This document shows positions 1 to 4,220 of a stretch of 8,808 bases of DNA, piece by piece (within the stretch, counting starts at the first letter, position 1; each line of letters begins with the position of its first letter). This DNA is from UBA6054 sp964522095 (lineage in GTDB: Bacteria; Planctomycetota; Phycisphaerae; Phycisphaerales; UBA1924): positions 1-8,808 of the forward strand of contig CAZFSO010000094.1 in the NCBI GenBank assembly GCA_964522095.1, written 5' to 3'. Below the pieces are notes generated by a model, which made no database searches, had not been told where the DNA came from, and saw nothing but the letters and a program-made list of their open reading frames with translations. Position numbers and translations under genes: made by a program.

Positions 1-353
1 ATCTTCTCCATCTTCCGCCCCTTCGCCAACTCGTCCACCAGCTTGTCCAGGTACCGCACCTGCCGCGTCAGCGGGTTCTCGATGTCCTCGATCCGGTAGC
101 CGCAGATCGTCCCCGTGATCAGCCCCGCCTTCGGGTGCAACTTCGCCTTCTTGAAGAACGCCTCGAAGGTCACGTTGTCGTCGATCATCTTCCGCACCCG
201 CGGCTCGTCGAAGCCCGTCAGCCACCGGATCACCTCCAGCAACTCCGCCTCCGTCCGCCCCTTCTTCTCCACCTTCGTCACGTAGTGCGGGTACACCGAC
301 GCGAACGTCATCCCCGCGATCCGCGCATCGTGCTCCGGCGTCGTCGTCGCCAT
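1..353 (-). CDS. DUF2200 family protein, 3' end beyond the window
   Basis: The visible 117 residues begin MATTTPEHDARIAGM and run through FASVYPHYV, KVEKKGRTEAEL, LTGFDE, TICGYRIEDIENPLTRQ and LVDELAKGRKMEK. I recognise this order of blocks as DUF2200, a small conserved cytoplasmic family of unknown biochemical role, usually about 115-120 residues, so only the last few residues should be missing. No membrane segment or signal peptide is seen; the protein is rich in Lys, Asp and Glu. The ATG at 351-353 is preceded by AGGAGG (plus-strand 361-366) at 7 bases, which fixes the start. A perfect 12-bp palindrome (381-407) lies just upstream of that ribosome binding site, within the likely leader. 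The gene reads away from all others shown here. Family assignment is confident; function is unknown. Confidence 0.9.
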   Translation of the reverse strand, partial: MATTTPEHDARIAGMTFASVYPHYVTKVEKKGRTEAELLEVIRWLTGFDEPRVRKMIDDNVTFEAFFKKAKLHPKAGLITGTICGYRIEDIENPLTRQVRYLDKLVDELAKGRKMEK

Positions 354-380
354 CGTCCGGCCTCCTGGTCTTTTCCCCCT

Positions 381-407
381 TCCTCTCCCATCTCCGATGG
401 GAGAGGA
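381..407. repeat. Perfect palindrome, 12-bp stem, 3-base loop
   Basis: Arms TCCTCTCCCATC (381-392) and GATGGGAGAGGA (396-407) pair completely around a TCC loop. It lies 15 bases upstream of the AGGAGG site of the DUF2200 gene. It could be a dispersed REP-like element, a leader hairpin, or both. On the minus strand it is followed by a purine run (AAGGGGGAAAAG), so it is not a good Rho-independent terminator in that direction. Confidence 0.7.
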
Positions 408-538
408 CCGAGGCGAGGGCTCCTGATCCTCCCCGGCTTCTCTCCCCATCCTTCTCTTCCTCCAACCCCGCGTCTCCCCCGGCGCCCACGATGAGCCCCC
501 GAATCGTTGGGGTTCTTCAAAGCATCCCCCCTCCCGGC

Positions 539-563
539 AGCCCGCGAACCCACGCTCGCGGCT
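539..563. repeat. Imperfect palindrome in intergenic stretch
   Basis: AGC and CGCGA (539-547, with C542 bulged out) pair with TCGCGGCT (556-563), giving 8 bp around an 8-base loop. No poly-T follows on either strand. It is most simply read as a small dispersed palindrome rather than a terminator. Confidence 0.4.
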
Positions 564-591
564 CGGTTCTCGATCCCCCAACGCCCGCCAC

Positions 592-624
592 CAATAAATA
601 CGGCTCTCCCTTCCGCGGAGAGCC
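592..624 (-). terminator. Rho-independent terminator of the microprotein unit
   Basis: Read on the minus strand, GGCTCTCC (617-624) pairs with GGAGAGCC (602-609) as a perfect 8-bp stem with a 7-base loop, followed directly by GTATTTATT, the most T-rich run in this part of the window. It lies about 30 bases past the stop of the second microprotein. In the plus direction only TTTG follows, so minus-strand use is favoured. Confidence 0.65.
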
Positions 625-633
625 TTTGAACGT

Positions 634-656
634 ATCCGGGTTGTCGCACCCGGGAT
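634..656 (-). terminator. Hairpin touching the stop codon of microprotein 2
   Basis: ATCCGGGT (634-641) pairs with ACCCGGGAT (648-656), giving 8 bp with one bulged G and a 6-base loop. It begins inside the TGA stop of the 22-residue gene and lies just upstream of the stronger terminator. It may protect the 3' end or act as a first terminator; there is no T-run of its own. Confidence 0.4.
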
Positions 657-724
657 CAGACGATCAGCCCGTTCCCGATGATGGTGCCGGCGATCTCCAA
701 GATCCCGAAGATCACGTACGCCAT
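656..724 (-). CDS. Tandem membrane microprotein 2 (22 residues)
   Basis: A 22-codon gene reading MAYVIFGILEIAG then TIIGNGLIV and TGA. Its start is unusually well supported for such a small gene: AAGGAGG (plus-strand 733-739) lies 8 bases before the ATG. The peptide is almost wholly hydrophobic with a single Glu at position 10, long enough for one short membrane helix, and has GTIIG (a GxxxG helix-packing pattern) followed by NG. It aligns without gaps to the neighbouring 23-residue peptide, sharing 11 of 22 positions including an uninterrupted AGTIIGNG. In those eight codons the two genes differ at four bases, all synonymous third positions, which argues for selection on protein. I do not recognise the family. 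A small membrane subunit, a type I toxin-like peptide or a bacteriocin-like peptide are possible; none is shown. Confidence 0.7.
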   Translation of the reverse strand: MAYVIFGILEIAGTIIGNGLIV

Positions 725-772
725 GAAGGTGTCCTCCTTTCGTTCAGGCCGTCAACGCCGGCTCAGCCGTCA

Positions 773-844
773 TCAGCCGACGCTCCCGCCGTTGCCGATG
801 ATCGTGCCTGCCCAGTACAGCATCATGGCCAGGATGTAGGTCAC
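773..844 (-). CDS. Tandem membrane microprotein 1 (23 residues)
   Basis: The peptide reads VTYILAMMLYWAG (first V being the GTG start) then TIIGNGGSVG and TGA. The GTG at 842-844 is chosen because it aligns exactly with the ATG of the sister peptide and follows GGAGGT (plus-strand 849-854) at 4 bases. An in-frame ATG at 854-856 would give 27 residues but has only a weak GGGGAA upstream. The sequence is hydrophobic with no charged residue, fits one short transmembrane helix, and carries the same GxxxG-containing AGTIIGNG core as the peptide encoded 48 bases downstream. A 7-bp hairpin lies just upstream (861-879). The two are probably one transcript. The family is unknown to me; the length, absence of charge and duplication suggest an oligomerising membrane peptide, but that is inference. 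Confidence 0.62.
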   Translation of the reverse strand: MTYILAMMLYWAGTIIGNGGSVG

Positions 845-860
845 AACCACCTCCATTTCC

Positions 861-879
861 CCGCGGCCACGAGCCGCGG
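861..879 (-). promoter_or_regulatory. Leader hairpin before the microprotein genes
   Basis: CCGCGGC (861-867) and GCCGCGG (873-879) form a perfect 7-bp GC stem with a 5-base loop. Its base is 6 nucleotides upstream of the GGAGGT ribosome binding site of the first microprotein, so in RNA it would sit next to the initiation region. A role in translation control or mRNA stability is inference. Confidence 0.4.
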
Positions 880-1006
880 ACCCCGGTTGTACGCCCCAGT
901 CCGCACCCCGGTTTCGCCGCTGCCTGCGACCCGTCTCTCCCCTCCGTGCCTTCGTGCCTCCGGGGCCCCCGTCGCCTCCGTCCCTGGGGCCTTTCCCCGG
1001 TCCCGA

Positions 1007-1035
1007 TGGCTTCCGTGGGCGGGGGGCCATATGAT
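1007..1035 (+). promoter_or_regulatory. Possible promoter of the Rnk-like gene
   Basis: TATGAT (1030-1035) matches the TATAAT consensus at 5 of 6 bases. A 17-base spacer back to TGGCTT (1007-1012) gives only a poor -35 match. The hexamer stands out in a very GC-rich background and lies 66 bases before the ATG at 1102. Confidence 0.3.
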
Positions 1036-1101
1036 CCATGTCGTCCGCGTCGGGCCGCGGACATCCCCCTTCAAATCCGGAACCCCCGGAAGGAGAGTGA
1101 C

Positions 1102-1503
1102 ATGCGTCGCGCTCAGCTCGTGAACAGTCTGGACAAGCAGCGGATTCTGGAGACGATGGACCACTCCGGCACGCCCCCCGACCATCTGGCGCGGATGCTC
1201 GCCCGGATCGAGTCGGCGCGGTCGGTGCGGCCTGTGGCGGTGCCGCCGGACCTGGTCACGATGAACTCGATCGTGCGGGTGCTGGACCCCGACACCGGGG
1301 ACGAGGACACCTACGCGCTGGTCTACCCCGAGTCGCCGAACCCGGACGCGGAGTGGATCACGGTGCATTCGAGCCTCGGCGCGGAGTTGTTCAGCCGCTG
1401 GGTGGGCGAGGAGATCGAGTTCAACGCCCGGCGCGGCCCGGCCCGCCTGGTCATCAAGGCGCTCGACTACCAGCCCGAATCCGCCGGCGACCTCGACCGC
1501 TGA
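1102..1503 (+). CDS. Rnk / GreA-GreB C-terminal domain protein
   Basis: The 133-residue product has a short helical N-terminal part (residues 1-40) and a C-terminal domain from about residue 47 with PPDLVTMNSIVRV, DPDTGDEDTYALVYP, TVHSSLGAELFSRWVGEEIEF and VIKALDYQPE. This pattern is the GreA/GreB C-terminal (FKBP-like) fold as found in Rnk, the regulator of nucleoside diphosphate kinase, which binds RNA polymerase near the secondary channel. It lacks the long N-terminal coiled coil of GreA/GreB, so transcript-cleavage activity is not expected. Its size is close to that of E. coli Rnk (about 136 residues). The start is fixed by AAGGAG (1090-1095) 6 bases before the ATG. It is followed on the same strand by the SRPBCC gene after 87 bases holding a tandem repeat. 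The family is confident; the exact regulatory target is not known. Confidence 0.82.
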   Translation: MRRAQLVNSLDKQRILETMDHSGTPPDHLARMLARIESARSVRPVAVPPDLVTMNSIVRVLDPDTGDEDTYALVYPESPNPDAEWITVHSSLGAELFSRWVGEEIEFNARRGPARLVIKALDYQPESAGDLDR

Positions 1504-1524
1504 CCCGCGATCGGTTACGCTGCG

Positions 1525-1579
1525 CGTCTCTCCGTCTCTCCGTCTCTCCGTCTCTCCGTCTCTCCGTCTCTCCGTCTCT
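1525..1579. repeat. 8-bp tandem repeat, about 7 copies
   Basis: The unit CGTCTCTC occurs six times in perfect head-to-tail register from 1525 to 1572, followed by a seven-base partial copy. It fills much of the gap between the Rnk-like and SRPBCC genes, ending 11 bases before the SRPBCC start codon. A perfect short unit such as this is prone to slippage. Confidence 0.95.
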
Positions 1580-1590
1580 TCCCCGCTTCC

Positions 1591-2070
1591 ATGCCCCCAG
1601 CCCACGCCAGTCAGTCCGTCCAGGCCCCGCCCGACCGGGTGTTCGCCGTCGTTGCGGACATTCCCAACGCGGCCGGACGGATCCGGGCGATCGAGGGGAT
1701 CGAGGTGCTCGCCGAGGCGCCCGCCGCCCCGGGCAACCTGGGGCCCGTCGGCCGCGGGTTCCGGTGGCGCGAGACCCGCACCATGTTCGGCAAGAAGGCC
1801 ACCGAGGACATGACGATCACCGAGTGGGACCCCCCGCGCCGCTACGCGGTCGAGGCCCGTTCCCACGGCTGCCACTACCGCAGCGCGGTGATCGTCGAGC
1901 CCGACGGGCCCGGGGCGTGCACCCTGACCATGACCTTCGACGCCACGCCCGAGACCGCGGCCGCCAAGGTCATGATGAAGGTCTTCTTCTTCATGCGCAA
2001 GCAGATCGAGAAGGCCCTGCGCACGGACCTGCAGGACATCAAGGCCCACGCCGAATCCCAACCGGTCTGA
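1591..2070 (+). CDS. SRPBCC (START/Bet v 1-like) family protein
   Basis: The 159-residue product shows the usual SRPBCC layout: an opening strand and helix (SVQAPPDRVFAVVADIPNAA, residues 9-28), a central curved sheet with ITEWDPPRRYAVEA and YRSAVIVEPDGPGACTLTMTF, and a long C-terminal helix containing KVFFFMRKQIEKALRTDLQD (about 130-149). Members bind hydrophobic ligands in a cavity between the sheet and the final helix; the ligand cannot be told here. No signal peptide or membrane span is seen. There is no Shine-Dalgarno sequence before the ATG; the leader is the pyrimidine tract of the 8-bp repeat, so initiation may be weak, leaderless or coupled to the gene before. A later start would cut into the first strand of the fold, so ATG 1591 is preferred. 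It is unrelated in sequence to the other SRPBCC protein at 6697-7602 beyond the fold. Confidence 0.8.
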   Translation: MPPAHASQSVQAPPDRVFAVVADIPNAAGRIRAIEGIEVLAEAPAAPGNLGPVGRGFRWRETRTMFGKKATEDMTITEWDPPRRYAVEARSHGCHYRSAVIVEPDGPGACTLTMTFDATPETAAAKVMMKVFFFMRKQIEKALRTDLQDIKAHAESQPV

Positions 2071-2120
2071 CCTCTCTGTCACTTCGCCGTCCGCCCTCCG
2101 CGCCTCCCCCCGAGCCCCCC

Positions 2121-2390
2121 ATGCCCGACCACTCCCAGCCCCCGGTCGTCGTTGCCGAGTACCCGCACGAGTTCACGGCCACGCTCGCCAAGCAGGCGCT
2201 GGAGGCCGAGGGCATCCCGTGCCAACTGCTGGGCATCCACACCGCGGGGTTCCGGGCCGAGGCCCCGGGGATGGTCAAACTGATGGTCCCGGCCGTTCGG
2301 GAGGCCGAGGCCCGGGCCGTGCTTGAGGACTTCGACGCCGAGCCGCACGAGCAGGACTGGTCCGGGGACGCCGGCGACGCGCGCTCTTGA
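2121..2390 (+). CDS. DUF2007 (putative signal-transducing) family protein
   Basis: The 89-residue product contains VVVAEYPHEFTATLAKQALEAEGIPCQL followed by KLMVPAVREAEARAVLED, written here as two blocks of one small alpha/beta fold (the first spans residues 9-36). The pattern of a strand, a helix over which a paralogous protein might be recognised, and a closing Val-Pro-x-x-x-x-x-Ala-x-x-hydrophobic helix is typical of DUF2007, a small ferredoxin-like fold of unknown role. The acidic tail (about residues 70-89) looks disordered. There is no Shine-Dalgarno sequence before the ATG at 2121; the leader is C-rich, as for the SRPBCC gene 50 bases upstream. The last codon overlaps the proposed -35 element of the next transcription unit. 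An open frame extends far upstream but is only low-complexity shadow of the SRPBCC gene. Confidence 0.75.
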   Translation: MPDHSQPPVVVAEYPHEFTATLAKQALEAEGIPCQLLGIHTAGFRAEAPGMVKLMVPAVREAEARAVLEDFDAEPHEQDWSGDAGDARS

Positions 2391-2414
2391 GGGTTTTCGG
2401 GGGGCGGATACCAT
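2387..2414 (+). promoter_or_regulatory. Predicted promoter of the riboswitch-terC unit
   Basis: TTGAGG (2387-2392) and TACCAT (2409-2414), separated by 16 bases, each match the sigma-70 consensus at 4 of 6 positions. Initiation about 7 bases later, near 2421, would start the transcript just before the first paired base of the riboswitch (2425). That fit to the aptamer boundary is the main support. The -35 overlaps the stop codon of the DUF2007 gene. Confidence 0.5.
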
Positions 2415-2424
2415 CCTGTGACCC

Positions 2425-2547
2425 CGCGCAAGGGGAGTAGCCGCCCGACGGATCGGGCGCGACCATCGTCAGGACGGCAGGCTCCCGGCAGCGGGACCCG
2501 GCCCGGTGGCGCAGGACGGGCAGCCCGTCCCCGGCAAGACCTTCGCG
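2425..2547 (+). ncRNA. yybP-ykoY manganese riboswitch
   Basis: The conserved blocks of the yybP-ykoY (Mn2+) riboswitch are present in order: AAGGGGAGTAG (2430-2440) near the 5' end and GGCAAGACCTTCGCG (2533-2547) at the 3' end. The closing P1 helix forms between CGCG-C-AAGG (2425-2433, C2429 bulged) and CCTTCGCG (2540-2547). Internal hairpins are seen at 2442-2459 (GCCCGA/TCGGGC) and 2515-2529 (GACGGG/CCCGTC). The family binds Mn2+ and usually raises expression of Mn exporters, including TerC-type proteins such as Alx, which is exactly the gene that follows. No T-run follows the aptamer, so control is more likely at translation than by an intrinsic terminator. Confidence 0.92.
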
Positions 2548-2548
2548 A

Positions 2549-2579
2549 CCGCAGCCCGCCGTTTCGGGGGCGCCTGCGG
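2549..2579 (+). promoter_or_regulatory. Possible expression-platform hairpin
   Basis: CCGCAG (2549-2554) and CTGCGG (2574-2579) form a 6-bp stem beginning one base after P1 of the riboswitch. It lies between aptamer and start codon (2609) and has no T-tract. Because it abuts P1 it could exchange with it or stack on it; that role is inferred. Confidence 0.35.
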
Positions 2580-2608
2580 CGTGAAGCCACCGAACGCCGG
2601 AACCCTCC

Positions 2609-4195
2609 ATGTCGCCCCTCACATCGTGCGCCCAGGCGTCCGCCGTGTCCCCGTGGGTCTACGCCGGGTTCATCGCCCTGGTGCTGGCCTTGCTGGCGCT
2701 GGACCTTGGCGTGTTCCACCGCAAGGCGCACGCGCCGACCATGCGCGAGAGCGTGGGCTGGACGGCGTTCTGGATCTTCCTGGCGCTGCTCTTCTGCGGC
2801 GCGGTGTACCTGCTGTACGAGCGGCACGCGATGGGGCTGGGCCTGGCGGTGCCCGTGGTCGGCTCACCGGGCGAGACGACGGTGCTCGACGGGTTCGAAG
2901 CGGCGAAACTCTACCTGACGGCGTACCTGGTCGAGAAGTCGCTGTCGATGGACAACGTGTTCGTCATCGCGATGATCTTCACCGCATTCGGCATCCCCAA
3001 CCAGTACCAGCACCGCGTGCTGTTCTGGGGCATCCTGGGGGCGCTGGTGATGCGCGGCGTGATGATCGGCATCGGGGCGGCGGTCGTCGCCCGGTTCTCG
3101 TGGATCGTCTACGTGTTCGGCGGGGTGCTGATCTTCTCGGCGCTGAAGATGGCGCTGGCGAAGGAGGGCCGGCACGACCTGAGCAACAGCCGCGTCGTCC
3201 GGCTGCTCGGCCGCGTGGTGCCGATCAGCCGGGAGTTGGAGGGCCAGCGCCTGGTGTCGCGGATCGGCGGGCGATGGCACGGCACGCCGCTGCTGGTGGC
3301 GCTGGTGGTGGTTGAGGCGACGGACGTGATGTTCGCGGTGGACTCGATCCCGGCGGTGTTCGCGATCACGGGGGACCCGTTCCTGGTGTTCACCTCGAAC
3401 ATCATGGCGATCCTCGGGCTGCGGTCGCTGTACTTCTGCCTGGCGTCGGCGATGACGCACTTCCGGTACCTCAAGGCGGCGTTGATCGCGGTGCTGCTGT
3501 TCGTCGGCATCAAGATGTGCCTGGTCCACACGCCGTGGAAGGTGCCGCCGGAGATCTCGCTGGCGGTGGTGGTTGGGATCCTGGTGTCGGGGATCGCGGC
3601 GTCGCTGCTGTCGGGTGCGGCCGGCGACCGCAAGCCCGGCACGGACGACGCCGGCCCGGCTGAGGCCGCGGCGGTGGCCCGCGACGTGGAGGGCCGGCAC
3701 GGCTGGCGGTGGGCGCTGGCGGTGTGGCGGTCGAGCCGCGTGCTGCGCCGCGTGTGCGTGCTGACGGTCGGGTCGCTGGTGGTCCTGACCGGCGTGCTGC
3801 TCTCGCCCCTGCCGGGGCCGCAACTGTCGATCCTCGGGCCGCTGGGTCTGGGGATCATCGCCGGCGAGTTCCTGTGGGCGCGGCGCCTGGTCGCGTACGC
3901 GGCCGAGCGGGAGAAGGGCGCGCGGGGCGTGATGGACAAGGTGCTCGTGCGCGTCTCCCGCCTGTGGATCGTGCCGGTGGTGGCGTGGTTCTGGGGCAGC
4001 GCCTGGCTGCTCAGCGAGCACGGGCCGGTGAACAAGTGGGTGGTGTGGTCGCTGGCGTTCCCGGTGTTCACGCCGGTGTGCTATCTGATTTTCAGGTGGT
4101 CGAAGGTGCGGGCCGCGGCCCGGGCGGTGCGGCGTGCGGGGCCGATCGGGCGTGAGGTGGGCCGAGCGGAAGGCGGGGTACGAACCGGGGCGTAG
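2609..4195 (+). CDS. TerC-family metal (manganese) exporter with C-terminal PGPGW-type domain
   Basis: The 528-residue membrane protein has a TerC/Alx domain over about residues 14-340. It carries the signatures EKSLSMDNVFVIA (109-121), FWGILGALVMRGVMI (139-153), VVVEATDVMFAVDSIPAVFAIT (233-254, acidic residues E236, D239, D245) and FTSNIMAILGLRSLYF. D115, D239 and D245 lie in membrane segments and are likely metal ligands. After a Gly/Asp/Ala-rich linker (336-365) comes a second membrane module: GSLVVLTGVLLSPLPGPQLS (388-407) and LGLGIIAGEFLWARRLV, as in the PGPGW family, then two more spans (about 452-468 and 477-495). TerC proteins are normally about 320-350 residues, so this is a fusion. 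The manganese riboswitch upstream supports Mn2+ export. ATG 2609 has only weak GGAA; GTG 2645 (VSPWVYAGF) matches the usual TerC N-terminus and may be the true start. The last base of the stop is 25 bases before the reductase gene. Confidence 0.9.
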   Translation: MSPLTSCAQASAVSPWVYAGFIALVLALLALDLGVFHRKAHAPTMRESVGWTAFWIFLALLFCGAVYLLYERHAMGLGLAVPVVGSPGETTVLDGFEAAKLYLTAYLVEKSLSMDNVFVIAMIFTAFGIPNQYQHRVLFWGILGALVMRGVMIGIGAAVVARFSWIVYVFGGVLIFSALKMALAKEGRHDLSNSRVVRLLGRVVPISRELEGQRLVSRIGGRWHGTPLLVALVVVEATDVMFAVDSIPAVFAITGDPFLVFTSNIMAILGLRSLYFCLASAMTHFRYLKAALIAVLLFVGIKMCLVHTPWKVPPEISLAVVVGILVSGIAASLLSGAAGDRKPGTDDAGPAEAAAVARDVEGRHGWRWALAVWRSSRVLRRVCVLTVGSLVVLTGVLLSPLPGPQLSILGPLGLGIIAGEFLWARRLVAYAAEREKGARGVMDKVLVRVSRLWIVPVVAWFWGSAWLLSEHGPVNKWVVWSLAFPVFTPVCYLIFRWSKVRAAARAVRRAGPIGREVGRAEGGVRTGA

Positions 4196-4220
4196 AGTCG
4201 GGCGGGCAAAGGAGGTCGTG

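Larger units (their letters stand above)
354..655. other. Palindrome-rich intergenic stretch
   Basis: No convincing gene is seen here. The stretch is pyrimidine-rich on the plus strand and contains several separate inverted repeats: 381-407 (12-bp perfect stem), 497-512 (CCCCGA/TTGGGG with one wobble pair), 539-563 (8-bp stem with one bulge), and 602-624 (terminator-like). A further hairpin at 634-656 runs into the next gene's stop codon. Open frames exist on both strands but are low-complexity Pro/Arg/Ser text. It carries the DUF2200 leader at its left end and the microprotein terminator at its right end. Confidence 0.6.
857..1101. other. Divergent intergenic region
   Basis: This region separates the minus-strand microprotein unit from the plus-strand Rnk-like gene, so both promoters should lie here. 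A hairpin is present at 861-879, an 8-base-periodic pyrimidine tract at about 929-960, and a TATGAT -10-like hexamer for the plus strand at 1030-1035. No convincing promoter was found for the minus strand. Reading frames through it are Arg/Gly/Pro-rich and not gene-like. Confidence 0.5.

Noticed and set aside
497..518. Intrinsic terminator for the plus strand (CCCCGA/TTGGGG followed by TTCTTC)
   Set aside because: The stem is short with a wobble pair and there is no plus-strand gene upstream for it to end.
857..1039. N-terminal extension of microprotein 1 to give an 88-residue protein
   Set aside because: The added part is Arg/Gly/Pro-rich low-complexity text; good initiation signals and the match to the sister peptide begin only at 842-856.
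946..1101. Longer N-terminus for the Rnk-like protein
   Set aside because: The added residues are not Rnk-like, and ATG 1102 has an AAGGAG at 6 bases.
1525..1579. CRISPR array
   Set aside because: The units are directly adjacent with no spacers and only 8 bp long; there are no cas genes.
841..2082. A 413-codon minus-strand frame with repeated ETERRRDG units
   Set aside because: The repeat is just the translation of the CGTCTCTC array; the remainder is antisense to the SRPBCC and Rnk-like genes.
1353..2120. Upstream extension of the DUF2007 frame
   Set aside because: It runs through the SRPBCC gene and the tandem repeat in another frame and gives Arg/Pro-rich sequence.
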